Of a DNA stretch of 64,000 nt, positions 25,701 through 33,994 are shown one piece after another. The position numbers were made by a program, and so were the translations under genes. How positions within the stretch are numbered: the first letter of the stretch is position 1; the number at the start of each line of letters is the position of its first letter. The stretch is from positions 1-64,000 of the forward strand of contig JBAZOO010000020.1 of NCBI GenBank assembly GCA_041648735.1, written 5' to 3'. This DNA is from JBAZOO01 sp041648735. Lineage in GTDB: Bacteria; Verrucomicrobiota; Lentisphaeria; Oligosphaerales; CAITYL01. The notes below the pieces were generated by a model. It was not told where the DNA came from and ran no database searches. It saw only the letters and a list, made by a program, of their open reading frames with translations.

Positions 25701-26394
25701 CGAAACGCCAGTCGCCGTTGAGGCTGATCTTGAACTGGTGGGAAATCCAGGCGGCGTCGCTGAACGGCGTGCCGCCCACGCGGATGTCCTTGATGGAAAC
25801 CTCCGCGCCTTTGTCGGCGGAGGCCAGCCGCACCCCGACGCCCGCCACGTTGTTGAACCCCTTGAGCTTGAATTCCGTCACCGGCAGGATGACCCGCTGC
25901 CATTCACCCGGTTTGGCGGCAAAGCCGGCCTGATACGTCCCGGCCGTCCTCCCCCGGATGAGCAGGTGGAAGCTCATCTGTGCGGGCTTGTTGCTCTGGC
26001 ACTGGAAGGTGACGTAGTTGGCCAGGCTCTTGGCCCAGACGTTGCCGTTGGCCGGACCGTCGCCGGGCAGCAGGATCCGCACCGTCGTCCGTGCCGGGTC
26101 GCAAAAATCGGTCGCAATCCGCAAGACCCCCGCACCGCCTTCCTGCCGGATGCTGAAGGTCTTGGCCTCCTGCCCGGCCCGCGGGAGTTCCACCACCCAG
26201 CGCGCCGCGTTTTCCTGGGAAAGCGGGTCAACTGCCACCGGCGTGACCTTCGCGGGCTTGACCTGCCTGGCCGGCACCCGCAGCCCGGCGCCAAACGGCG
26301 CCAGCGCCGCCCCCGCCGCGGCCGCCGCCGGCAACGCCGGGGCCACCAAGAGCAATCCCAATAGAGCTGCAATGATTCGACGCTTCATCATCAT
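22702..26394 (-). CDS. Giant secreted glycosidase-like protein (paralogue 2) with extra CBM-like domain
   Basis: A 1230-residue exported protein. The start at 26394 (three consecutive Met codons; AAGGGA upstream) gives a clean signal peptide. Residues about 45-215 are an extra galactose-binding-like domain absent from paralogue 1 (WQRVILPVTEFKLKGF, VSIKDIRVGG). Then follow the same GH2-type sugar-binding domain (LNGDWRFAPDAGG, DDEVWFNGQRVGG), beta region, TIM-barrel-like core and C-terminal beta domain. The candidate acids in IPRVEWGGSMDLP, RIRCDRMPISY and LYYYNWDGDKF are kept in both copies, which supports a shared activity. It lies 121 bases before paralogue 1 and 80 after the pseudopilin. 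Substrate unknown. Confidence 0.82.
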   Translation of the reverse strand: MMMKRRIIAALLGLLLVAPALPAAAAAGAALAPFGAGLRVPARQVKPAKVTPVAVDPLSQENAARWVVELPRAGQEAKTFSIRQEGGAGVLRIATDFCDPARTTVRILLPGDGPANGNVWAKSLANYVTFQCQSNKPAQMSFHLLIRGRTAGTYQAGFAAKPGEWQRVILPVTEFKLKGFNNVAGVGVRLASADKGAEVSIKDIRVGGTPFSDAAWISHQFKISLNGDWRFAPDAGGQGEKEKWFADKFDDSQWQTLKSGLGWQQQGVEHYGWGWYRQQIFVPKEFEGLPLTLTLCPIPADDEVWFNGQRVGGFSSEYKYKNWLTRAYTVPAAALRYGAENTIAIRIWGGNITFIGNNSGLIKGPLAAELDPYLPQMRAPGGQAVPFQLFDLSEAQRGQPFEVLFPFPAEVASEPGSKLNYRFSDMLGNEITAGKAPLVAGAAAGVVQAVVPVDQATAQTIYFRGRFRASLIVEDASGTPLYSGTRELDQLSFAKRDATPLPALAETLEDTPYGKLKLVDEIDCATPLLAEPHPWLQGGFNQLTNYMTPGADVEVKVTDILGKKARESGYGWFAYRIGRGKLKPRSTYLVRIEYPEDKPRFAPVEVQTGQNFMDVGWRNGTAPESPYDNWPLSQKWQWYDVVVPLDDQTVGTGGTGTAPAENGLWLYFMNKQKPNAYYAMWQGGPAVARIKLYEIDPEKNAPVIRKPQGLPQRVLSFDWERQPDHDPADFVKYAKLMGYSAISPVILKWFFANYGEPLNGYESVAIDDHDYWARKAYDPASGKAAEPPIPGRKSQHLRYLEATKRYGIDYIPRVEWGGSMDLPVEARAIAADGNPAKPNRFAPWCANLLHPATWDDLQKFADHLVKPYVQDNPQLTGVLWRIRCDRMPISYGKADLELFAKETNTKLPPGRTEQWAAWAAGEGKAQYDAWWHQKRADFHARLVELLKGYRSDLTLYYYNWDGDKFGLILPANTTWAFNKGLLNPGPGGARGVYEKDEAERKTFTAAAYIESLRTGNFGLASGGINRADYGLRPGLYKDTKGIQLFAPANYLCYADKPEYLNYFQTADGLAVSNAVPYDEIGARAINPKYEGNMVTPGGAPFSMALELLPYFHGDARTLNWTVYTYGRGFADAHRRFAQAFLAIPAIPGTVVDQGDADLKVRTYASDKGTYVGVAYKGYAGKKFTVKIPAKAGVKVTDLVTGEPVPAKAAGDTLAFEVDSGPMELNAYHVQ

Positions 26395-26474
26395 GTTCCC
26401 TTTCCCATTGGATGTTGGATGTCCGGTGATTTGTGGCCGCGGGCGCCGCGAAGCGGCGCTCGTGGGTAAAAAGC

Positions 26475-27212
<738 letters not shown>

Positions 27213-27243
27213 GATTCCGCCCCGAAGATTGTTTAACCCACAA

Positions 27244-27860
27244 ATCATTTTGCCCACGAAACACACGAAACCGCACGAAAGTTTCAACTCCTCACCGCGG
27301 CGGCGCGGAGTTCGCAGAGGGTTCGACCGAAAGTTTTAATTTGTGAAGATTTGACGCTTCGCTGCGGCCTTTGGCCGCCCGTGCCGCCTTGCGGCGCTGT
27401 GGGTAAAAAATGGTTCGGATTTTTTCGTGTTGTTTCGTGTGGTTTCGTGGGCTAAAAGATTTGTGCGGATTTGTGAAGATTTGACGCTTCGCTGCGGCCT
27501 TTGGCCGCCCGTGCCGCCTTGCGGCGCTGTGGGTAAAAAATGGTTCGGATTCTTTCGTGTCGTTTCGTGTGTTTCGTGGGCAAAAAGATTTGTGCGGATT
27601 TGTGAAGATTTGACGCTTCGCTGCGGCCTTTGGCCGCCCGTGCCGCCTTGCGGCGCTGTGGGTAAAAAATGGTTCGGATTCTTTCGTGTTGTTTCGTGTG
27701 TTTCGTGGGCAAAAAGATTTGTGCGGATTTGTGAAGATTTGACGCTTCGCTGCGGCCTTTGGCCGCCCGTGCCGCCTTGCGGCGCTGTGGGTAAAAAATG
27801 GTTCGGATTTTTTCGTGTTGTTTCGTGTGGTTTCGTGGGCAAAAGAATTTGGGTGGATTT
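27244..27860. repeat. Tandem array of a 129-130 bp TTTCGTG-family unit (four copies)
   Basis: Between the pseudopilin and CBM9-like genes lies an inverted fragment (27248-27285) and then four direct copies whose shared GAAGATTTGACGC string starts at 27345, 27475, 27604 and 27733: periods of 130, 129 and 129. Each unit has two perfect hairpins (GCGGCC-TTT-GGCCGC and GCCGC-CTT-GCGGC), a G/A-rich joint, three 9-10 base TTTCGTG steps and GATTTGTGCGGATTTGTG. Copies differ at a few positions only. There are no unique spacers, so this is not a CRISPR array. The reading frames across it are repeat by-products. Confidence 0.95.
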
Positions 27861-27879
27861 GCGCGGTGAGCCCAATCCT

Positions 27880-28701
27880 TCAGCGTCCTGGCCGCAGCCG
27901 CAGCCGCCCCATGGCCGCTGGGGAGATGTGCGGGCAGCCAAACAGGACCGGCGCCCAGTTCATGTGCAGGATCCGCCGTTCCCCGGTTGCCGGGTCGGGC
28001 TGCCAGTCGTAGCGCATGAAGTTCGCCCGGATTTCCAGTGGCTCGAACTGCTTGAGCCCCAGCCGCTTCACGACCGCCGCCGCCGGAATCGCCAGCTCCA
28101 CGCTCCAGCCGGCCGCCTTCCCCTCCCGCTGGAGCCGCGCCCCAGCGGTGCGCAGCCCCGCCATCTCCCACTCGCGGAGCAGCCAGCGCTCACGCTCAAC
28201 GAATTTGGGCGTCAGCCGCCATTCCGGCGTGTGTTCCGGCTCGCCGCTGTAGACGTAGAGCACGTCCGTGTTCACCCCGGAGGGCGCCACCTGGATTTCC
28301 ACCTGCTGCCGGCCGTCCCCCTTGCCATCAAGGAAAACCTCGCAGACATCCTCCTTGTAGAGGTCGGCGTCGTGCCGCAAGCTCCCGGAAGTGTAGACCT
28401 CGGCATCCACGCACTCGAACCCGACGTAGAGGAACTCCGCGTCCCAGAGCACCCGGACCGTGGTCGGGATCCGGGCGATCTTCCCCTGGGTGTCTTCGCC
28501 CCGGGCCGGCTTGAGCCCGGGAATGACCGCGGCGCCCCGCCAGCAAAGGTCGTCGAGCCTTCCGTCAATCACCGGCGCCGCCGCGGCCTGGGGGACGTCC
28601 AACTCCGGGACGCCCAGCGGCTTGCCCGCCGTGGCGCCGCCGGCGGCCAGGGCGCCGAGGCCGAAGCAGAAGCAGCCGAAAATGGTTATCCCCAAGCGCA
28701 T
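27880..28701 (-). CDS. Secreted CBM9-like carbohydrate-binding protein
   Basis: A 273-residue exported protein with a signal peptide (about 1-25) and one family-9-like carbohydrate-binding fold. The typical opening PVIDGRLDDLCWRGA is followed by VRVLWDAEFLYVGFECVDAEV, DLYKEDVCEVFLDGKGDGRQQVEIQV and a closing block with W and R residues (WSVELAIP, RANFMRYDW). Such domains bind sugar chain ends or act as sensors on the cell surface. The start at 28701 has GGAAGGAAT upstream. It follows the GntR/LacI regulator gene after a repeat copy and precedes the tandem array; it is probably part of the same carbohydrate locus. Confidence 0.88.
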   Translation of the reverse strand: MRLGITIFGCFCFGLGALAAGGATAGKPLGVPELDVPQAAAAPVIDGRLDDLCWRGAAVIPGLKPARGEDTQGKIARIPTTVRVLWDAEFLYVGFECVDAEVYTSGSLRHDADLYKEDVCEVFLDGKGDGRQQVEIQVAPSGVNTDVLYVYSGEPEHTPEWRLTPKFVERERWLLREWEMAGLRTAGARLQREGKAAGWSVELAIPAAAVVKRLGLKQFEPLEIRANFMRYDWQPDPATGERRILHMNWAPVLFGCPHISPAAMGRLRLRPGR

Positions 28702-28767
28702 GCAATTCCTTCCCAAGTTTTCCCACGAATTAAAACTTTCGGGCAAAAACTCGGGTGAATGGTTCGG

Positions 28768-28856
28768 GCTAAAGATTTGGGTGGATTTGTGGAGATTTGA
28801 CGCTTCGCTGCGGCCTTTGGCCGCCCGTGCCGCCTTGCGGCGCTGGGGGCAAAAAA
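28768..28856. repeat. Single copy of the TTTCGTG-family core
   Basis: A partial unit of the same family: GATTTGGGTGGATTTGTGGAGATTTGACGC followed by both GC hairpins and a degenerate end. It sits between the CBM9-like gene and the regulator gene, directly after the regulator stop. Confidence 0.85.
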
Positions 28857-28883
28857 TCCGGTGGGGGAATCCGGGAATCGCCC

Positions 28884-30044
28884 TCAGCCCAGCCGTTTCA
28901 CCGAGTTGCGGACGACCAGCACCGGCTTCACCAGTTCCCGGAAGAGGTAGTCGCGCTCCGGCGACTTGACCTGCCGGACCATGATCTCGGCGGCCTTCTC
29001 CGCCAGCTCCATGGTCATGTGCGAGACGCTGGTCAGCGGCACTGGCACGCTGGTGCGGACGTTGTCGAAGCCGACAATCGAAAGATCCTCCGGCACCGTC
29101 AGCCCCCGGGCGGAAAGCTGGCCAATCAGCTCCTCCGCCAAGCTGTCGTTCACGCAGAACACCGCGGTGGGCCCGAAGCCGAGCAGTTGCTCGGTGATTT
29201 CCGGCAAGTCCTTGAAATCATAACGATAGGGCACCCCGAAGCCCGGCGGGTTCCGGACGCGGGCAACGGGGATGACGGTGTGCTCAAGCTGCCGCCGCCG
29301 CGCCTCCGCCGCGAAACCCTGGGCCCGCCCCTGCGCCCAGGCGAGGTCGCCGGCAAAGGTCAGATGCGCGATCCGCCGGTGGCCGTTCTCGGCCAGGTAG
29401 CGCGCCGCCAGGCTGCCCGCATAATGGTTGTCAATGTCCACGGTGTGCAGCCCGGTCTGCGACTGCGGCAGGTAGCCTTCGATCACCACCACCGGCGCCG
29501 CGATCTTCCGCAGTTCGGCAATCTCCGCCGCCGAAATCTGCCCCGAGCCCAGGAAATGGATGATCCCGCCATACCCCGCCTCCGCCGCCTGCCGGATGAG
29601 CTGCTCCGGCGCCAGGTTCATTTGCACCGGGTTCAGGTAGACCAGCCCGAGGGCGGCGGCCTGCAAGTTCGAGGTCAGGTTGACATAGACGTTGGCCAGG
29701 TCGGTGTAGCGCCCGTCCGCCTGCTTCTCCAAGGGAATCCGGGTGATGTAGCCGACGATCGCGGAATTGAACGACGCCTCCTTGGGGAAGCCGTTTCCGA
29801 CCATCGGCCGCTTCTTGCCGGGCTCACGGACGATGTAACCCTCGGCCGTCAGCTCCTCGAAGGCGCGGCGCACCGTGTCCCGGCTCAGCTTCAGCTCCTG
29901 GCAGAGCTTGCGCTCGGGCGGCAGGAAATTGCCCTTGTCGAGCCGGCCGCCCTGGATGTCGCCGACGATCAAGTTCTTGAGCGCGACATAGCGGGGGGCG
30001 CCGTTGCGCGCCTCCAGTTCCAGGGTTTTCAGGCGGTGGAGCAT
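28884..30044 (-). CDS. GntR-type HTH regulator with LacI-type sugar-binding domain
   Basis: A 386-residue transcription factor. Residues 15-80 are a GntR winged helix (PPERKLCQELKLSRDTVRRAFEELTAEGYIV). Residues 95-380 are a periplasmic-binding-protein type effector domain like those of LacI and AraR (VGYITRIPLE, VDIDNHYAGSLAARYLAENGHRRIAHLTF, AVFCVNDSLAEELIGQL, LSIVGFDN). This architecture represses sugar catabolic genes until a sugar binds. It lies upstream of the CBM9, pseudopilin and giant glycosidase genes on the same strand and is the natural candidate to control them. Two direct TGGTATG boxes lie about 60-75 bases before its start and could be its operator. Confidence 0.92.
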   Translation of the reverse strand: MLHRLKTLELEARNGAPRYVALKNLIVGDIQGGRLDKGNFLPPERKLCQELKLSRDTVRRAFEELTAEGYIVREPGKKRPMVGNGFPKEASFNSAIVGYITRIPLEKQADGRYTDLANVYVNLTSNLQAAALGLVYLNPVQMNLAPEQLIRQAAEAGYGGIIHFLGSGQISAAEIAELRKIAAPVVVIEGYLPQSQTGLHTVDIDNHYAGSLAARYLAENGHRRIAHLTFAGDLAWAQGRAQGFAAEARRRQLEHTVIPVARVRNPPGFGVPYRYDFKDLPEITEQLLGFGPTAVFCVNDSLAEELIGQLSARGLTVPEDLSIVGFDNVRTSVPVPLTSVSHMTMELAEKAAEIMVRQVKSPERDYLFRELVKPVLVVRNSVKRLG

Positions 30045-30099
30045 GGTTGGGTGTGGGCGTGGAATGGTCGGGTCAGGGGGCCGCCACGGGGCGGAGTGG

Positions 30100-30118
30100 G
30101 CATACCAAAATCATACCA
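30100..30118 (-). promoter_or_regulatory. Direct TGGTATG boxes upstream of the GntR/LacI regulator
   Basis: On the minus strand TGGTATG occurs twice, 11 bases apart, and overlaps a TATGAT -10-like string about 65 bases before the regulator start. An autoregulatory site is possible. A further GGCATACC lies before the PEP-CTERM gene at 33.86 kb, so the motif may be wider. Confidence 0.3.
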
Positions 30119-30214
30119 TAACCTAGCGCGCCGGGAACCGTTCCGCAAGCGCGGCCAACAACAAAAAAAACTTTCCCCCCCCAATCTTCACCAACCGTTT
30201 TTCCCGCCCCGCCC

Positions 30215-30440
30215 GCCGCACGCTGAAGCGTGGGACCTGCCGTCCAGGCGATCCCTCGCAGGGCGGAAGGTGGACTTGGGGACTGGGGAAAATCCCCCCG
30301 CTGGCGTTCACACCCAGTGTGGGACCTGCCGTCCAGGCGATGATGACTCCGCGCCTTCAGCTTTCTCGGCCGCGGTAAAAAAAGATTTGTGCGGATTTGT
30401 GAAGATTTGGGGGAAAATTGGCGCGGTGGGGGCGTTGGGG
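30215..30440. repeat. Composite repeat with REP palindromes; copy of the block at the right edge
   Basis: This gene-free DNA has two REP-like hairpins (30219-30237, 30307-30325), each followed by GTGGGACCTGCCGTCCAGGCGAT, plus the CTTGGGGACxGGGGAAAATCC module at 30273. From 30319 to 30438 it matches 63881-64000 with one mismatch in 120. The GGATTTGTGAAGATTTG stretch links it to the TTTCGTG family. Confidence 0.9.
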
Positions 30441-30607
30441 AGCGGCGAATTTCGAGCGCGAGCGCGAGCAACGCCGATTCAGTCCATTGCAAGCATGCCC
30501 ACGGCGAATTTCGAGCGCGAGCGACGGCATGGTGGTGGACGCAAGGAAGGCCGTCGGCGAATTTCGAGCGCGAGCGCGAGCGCGAGCTCGAGCGCGAGCG
30601 CGATTGA
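30441..30607. repeat. GCGAATTTCGAGCGCGAGCG repeat cluster 1
   Basis: Three to four copies of GCGAATTTCGAGCGCGAGCG, the last running into a (GAGCGC)n tract that is nearly self-complementary. The 53-base unit that ends GGACGCAAGGAAGGCCGTC (from 30510) is repeated exactly at 34.0 and 34.1 kb. Frames across this DNA read as Arg/Glu/Ala low complexity and are not genes. Confidence 0.9.
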
Positions 30608-30655
30608 TTAAGCGGGTACTGGCGCCGCCCCCGCTGGCGTCCCGTAGGGACAGGA

Positions 30656-30810
30656 GGACAATAGGCAGGGGCAGCGCCCCTGTATCAGGAGTTTGGATGG
30701 AATTCGCGTGCCGGAGGTACGCGGGGGACGCCGGGCTGTCCCGGCGTACCGATGGCACGCCCAAACGGGTGGGGGCCGGGGTGCAGGGGCGTTGCCCCTG
30801 CCTATTGTCC
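30656..30810. repeat. 155-bp element with long terminal inverted repeats (MITE-like)
   Basis: GGACAATAGGCAGGGGC (30656-30672) is repeated inverted and without mismatch at 30794-30810; the match extends to 26 of 27 bases. Inside are nested inverted pairs (CGTGCC/GGCACG, GGTACG/CGTACC, CGCCGGG/CCCGGCG around a CTG centre), so the entire element can fold as one long hairpin. It encodes nothing. Size and structure fit a miniature inverted-repeat element; no target-site duplication was recognised. Confidence 0.75.
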
Positions 30811-30867
30811 CACCGTCCCGCGGGGACGGGGACAGACCTGGCGTCTTCGTGAGTGAAGGGACAGGGG

Positions 30868-30927
30868 TGGGGCTTGGGGACAGGGGAAAATCCCCCCGCT
30901 GGCGTTCACACTTTAGTGTGGGACCGG
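30868..30927. repeat. CTTGGGGACAGGGG module plus REP hairpin
   Basis: A copy of the module CTTGGGGACAGGGGAAAATCC followed by CCGCTGGCGTTCACACTTTAGTGTGGGACC. It also occurs at 30273 and 34226. The hairpin here has a CACAC/GTGTG stem. Confidence 0.85.
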
Positions 30928-30980
30928 AACCCCCCGCCGCCGCCCACCGCCCGCCGCCGTTGGCGACGCTGCCACGGCTG

Positions 30981-31988
30981 TCACAACAAGCTCCGCGCCC
31001 AGGCGGCAAAGGCGCGGACGTTCGCCCCGGGGGTGCCGGGCGGGATTTCGCAGCCGGCGCCGGCAATGTAGCGGCCGCCCGCCGCGGCCCGGCAGGCGGC
31101 CAGCTCCTGGCGGACCAGCTCCGGCGTGCCGTTGCGCACGATCCGCACCGGGTCGAGGTTGCCCAGCAGCACCTGTTGCGGCCCGGCCTGGGCGCGGGCC
31201 GTGGCCATCGGCACCATCGAATCCAGGTCCAAAATGTCGGCGCCCACTTCCCCAAGCCACGGCAGCAGCGCCGTGATGTTGCCGCAGATGTGGAGCCGCG
31301 CCAGCCCGCCCGCGGCATGGATCGCGGCCACCAGCCGCTTCTCCCGGGGCAGCACGAAAGTCTCGTAGATCTCCGGGCCGACCAGCGACGCCGCCGCGTC
31401 GCCCACCCCGATGATCTCCGCCCCCGCCGCCAGTTGCGCGGTGGCGAAGCGGATGGCCAGTTCCGTGACTCGGTCCAGCAGGTCGTGGACAAAGCCGGGG
31501 TCGTCCAGGAAATCGAGCATCAGGGTGTTGATCCCCCGCAGGTCCGCCGCTTCGGCGCAGGGCCCCTCGACCCAGCCTTCCACCAGCAGCTCGCGTCCGG
31601 CCCGCTCCCGGAGGAGGCGGACGCCGCGCAGGCGGTCGCCCATCCGCCCGGCTTCCGGGTCGGGGTGGCCCAGGCGCGCCAGCGCTTCCTTGTCGGCCAG
31701 CAGCGCCTGGCTTTCGTCCACCGCCGGCGGCTGCTGGTCGAAGAAGAGGATGGCGGCGCCGAGGTCATGGGCCTCCCGGGCCGGGTCGGAAATGACGGAG
31801 ACGAAATCGAAGCCGAAGCGCTCGGCGGTCCGGAGCTGGGCCTCGGCGAGCACCCGGTAGTCGCTGACGTAGTCGCGGTAGCGGCAGCCGAGCTGCTCCG
31901 CCGCGAACATCATGGTGATCGGCATCACCGGCGGCCGCGCCGCCACCCCATCGCGCAGGAGACTGAGGACCAATTCACGGCCAGACAT
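30981..31988 (-). CDS. UroD-like methyltransferase-fold protein (MtaA/MtbA-type)
   Basis: A 335-residue member of the uroporphyrinogen-decarboxylase superfamily. ARLHICGNI (about residue 240) and GAGCEIPPGTP (about 310) carry the His and two Cys that bind zinc in methylcobamide:CoM methyltransferases and their bacterial relatives, and true heme decarboxylases lack them. It therefore probably moves a methyl group to or from a corrinoid protein. The corrinoid partner is not in the window. Start at 31988, with GGGGAG upstream; the open frame upstream is noncoding. Such proteins are greatly expanded in Lentisphaerota. It is isolated between repeat islands and the PEP-CTERM gene. Confidence 0.88.
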   Translation of the reverse strand: MSGRELVLSLLRDGVAARPPVMPITMMFAAEQLGCRYRDYVSDYRVLAEAQLRTAERFGFDFVSVISDPAREAHDLGAAILFFDQQPPAVDESQALLADKEALARLGHPDPEAGRMGDRLRGVRLLRERAGRELLVEGWVEGPCAEAADLRGINTLMLDFLDDPGFVHDLLDRVTELAIRFATAQLAAGAEIIGVGDAAASLVGPEIYETFVLPREKRLVAAIHAAGGLARLHICGNITALLPWLGEVGADILDLDSMVPMATARAQAGPQQVLLGNLDPVRIVRNGTPELVRQELAACRAAAGGRYIAGAGCEIPPGTPGANVRAFAAWARSLL

Positions 31989-32184
31989 GGGTGTTCTCCC
32001 CCCCTTTTTTGGGGTCTGAAGACTCTGAGGACTCTGAGGACTGCGCCGGAGCGTGGCAGCGGCATTCCTGCCGGTGAAGGGCGTGGCAGCGGCATTCCTG
32101 CCGGTGCGAAAGGGGACGGCGGCCGGCAAACGCTTTTCCGAAGCGCCCGCCGGCCGCCGCTGGGGTGGGGCCTCGCGGCCCGGG

Positions 32185-33738
32185 TCAGACCGTCCGCCGC
32201 CGGCGGAGCAGCCCGACGCCGCCAATGAGCAGCAGCGCCAGCGCCGCCGGCTCGGGGACGACCTGGATGGCCAAGTCGTTGCCGCCGGTGAAGCCGGTGT
32301 TGTAGTCCGCCGCGTAGGTGATCTGCCACTGCTGCGAGTTCCAGGTGAACTCGCTGCCTTCGCTCAGGGTGGTGTTGGTGCCGTTGAGCTTGGTGAACTC
32401 GCCGACGATGGTGTCCGAATCGTCGTTGCTGACCAGGTAGAAGATGTCGCCCAGCTCCGGATTGTCCAGCCCCGTGTAGCGCGTCAGCTTCAGGTCGGCG
32501 CCGTCGCTGAACGTGACCGTGCCGGTGACGTTGGTGCGGTCGCTGGTCGGCGTGCCGGTGTCGCGGCCCAGCTCGACATCCAGCGCGCCGGTCGCGCCGA
32601 TGGCGAGGTTGCCGGTGCTGATCGTGCCGATGCTGTTGCCGGGGGCGAGGGTGCCGTTGACCGTGACCGCGCCGCCGAGGGTGCCCGTGCCGCCGAGGCT
32701 GGCACCGCTGGCAACCATCACCGCGCCGGTGGCCGTGGACTGGTTGCCGTTGACCACCAGCTTGCCCTCGTTGACGTCCGTCGCGCCGGTGTAGGTGTTG
32801 TTGCCGGAGAGGGTGGCTGCGCCACTGCCGACCTTGGTGATCCCGCCTCCGCCGGAGATGGCCTTCGTGAACGCCACGGTGCCGGCGCCGGTCTTGACGC
32901 TGGTCACGGTCAGGCTGTCGTTCAGCGTGATCGTGCCGCTGAAGGTGGAGGTCGTCTCGCCCGCGTTGTTCGAGCCGAGGAGAAGCGTCCCACCACTGCC
33001 GGAGGCGACCGTGATGTTGTTGGCGAGGTTGGTGGTGGTGCCGGTCGAGACCAGGGTCGCGGATCCATTGCCCGCGCTGCCCAGGGTGACCTCGTTGGCC
33101 GCGTTGCCGAGCGAGGTGTTGTTGCCGATGAGCACAGCGCCTTTTTCGATGAGGACGTTACCGGTGAATGAGCTCGCGCCACTCAGGGTGATGACGCCTT
33201 TGGCAAGGTCGTTCATCGCGTTGGAGAGCGTGAGATTCTTCGAGGTGCCGCTGAAGTTCGACGAGGCTATGATCGACTGCGTCGTGATGTTGGTGTTCGT
33301 GTTGCTGATCGTCAGATTGTCATTCAGCACGATCGTGCCGCTGCCGAAACTGATCCGGCTTCCTGTGCCCGTGGTGGTATTGCTGATGGATGCCGAACCG
33401 CTGCTAACGTCGAACGTGATGGCGTTGGTGAGCGTGAACGTCAGCCCAGTGTTCCCCGAGCCGCTGTACGATAGGGTCCCAATCGTCGCGGTTTGATCCA
33501 GTGTAATGCCCTTGGCAACAGTGGTGGAGATGAAGTTCGCCGTGGCGTCAACTGCATTCGGCACGCCGGTGCCGTTCCAGCCGGGGCTGCCATCGCTGCT
33601 CCAGACGCCGCCGTTGCCGGTCCAGGTGGACGCGGACGCCGCGCCGCCGGCCGCCACCGCCAGCAGCGCCGCCAGCGCCAGGGTGCTCTGCGGCCGGGCC
33701 GTGGCCGTTGTCATGTTCTTGTCGTGCCGAGGTGCCAT
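32185..33738 (-). CDS. PEP-CTERM exported protein with autotransporter-type beta-strand repeats
   Basis: A 517-residue exported protein. A signal peptide (about 10-36, ending GAASAS) is followed by WTGNGGVWSSDGSPGWNG, then a long Gly/Thr/Asn-rich beta-helix-like stretch with autotransporter-associated repeats (SGNNTYTGATDVNEGKLVVNG, LGGTGTLGGAVTVNGTLAPG). The C-terminus is VPEPAALALLLIGG plus a helix and RRRR, the PEP-CTERM sorting signal recognised by an exosortase that would cut and anchor it. The start at 33738 has AAGGAG eight bases upstream. A consensus promoter lies at 33881-33909. No exosortase gene is in the window. Function: surface or exopolysaccharide-associated protein. Confidence 0.93.
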   Translation of the reverse strand: MAPRHDKNMTTATARPQSTLALAALLAVAAGGAASASTWTGNGGVWSSDGSPGWNGTGVPNAVDATANFISTTVAKGITLDQTATIGTLSYSGSGNTGLTFTLTNAITFDVSSGSASISNTTTGTGSRISFGSGTIVLNDNLTISNTNTNITTQSIIASSNFSGTSKNLTLSNAMNDLAKGVITLSGASSFTGNVLIEKGAVLIGNNTSLGNAANEVTLGSAGNGSATLVSTGTTTNLANNITVASGSGGTLLLGSNNAGETTSTFSGTITLNDSLTVTSVKTGAGTVAFTKAISGGGGITKVGSGAATLSGNNTYTGATDVNEGKLVVNGNQSTATGAVMVASGASLGGTGTLGGAVTVNGTLAPGNSIGTISTGNLAIGATGALDVELGRDTGTPTSDRTNVTGTVTFSDGADLKLTRYTGLDNPELGDIFYLVSNDDSDTIVGEFTKLNGTNTTLSEGSEFTWNSQQWQITYAADYNTGFTGGNDLAIQVVPEPAALALLLIGGVGLLRRRRTV

Positions 33739-33880
33739 GATGCTGACTCCTTGTTCCTGGTTCCTGGTTCTTTGCGTTGCGTTTCCGTCTTCCGCCCCGC
33801 CGTGGCCGTCCGGCGCCCGCGGCTGCGGGTGTTGGTTGGCTGGCGGGGTGGGGCAGACCAAAGGCATACCAACAGGACGG

Positions 33881-33909
33881 ACTATACCCGCCCGGCCAAG
33901 AAAGGTCAA
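33881..33909 (-). promoter_or_regulatory. Sigma-70-type promoter of the PEP-CTERM gene
   Basis: On the minus strand TTGACC, a 17-base spacer and TATAGT, about 140 bases before the start codon. Nine of twelve consensus bases match, at ideal spacing. Confidence 0.7.
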
Positions 33910-33994
33910 GCGCCAGCCGCAATCTTTTTTGCGGCGGCGCACGGGACAGCCCTTTTTTGTGTGGAGATTTGGGGGGGAATTGGCGCGGTGGGCG

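Noticed and set aside
27341..27860. CRISPR-like regular repeats
   Set aside because: The units are directly adjacent and near-identical over their full length; there are no unique spacers and no cas genes.
27336..28171. Frames with a repeated 43-residue peptide across the tandem array
   Set aside because: The repeated peptide is simply the 129-bp unit translated. There is no ribosome site, and one copy of 130 bp breaks the frame.
30389..30607. Frames rich in FERERERE or RARARARA
   Set aside because: Translation of the GAGCGC repeats, the same in all frames and without a start signal.
30981..31988. Calling this gene hemE
   Set aside because: The His/Cys zinc ligands and the absence of the hemE N-terminal substrate motif place it with methyltransferases.
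31989..32184. An N-terminal extension of the UroD-like protein
   Set aside because: The extra codons include short repeated TGRNAAAT stretches with noncoding composition; the start at 31988 has a ribosome site.
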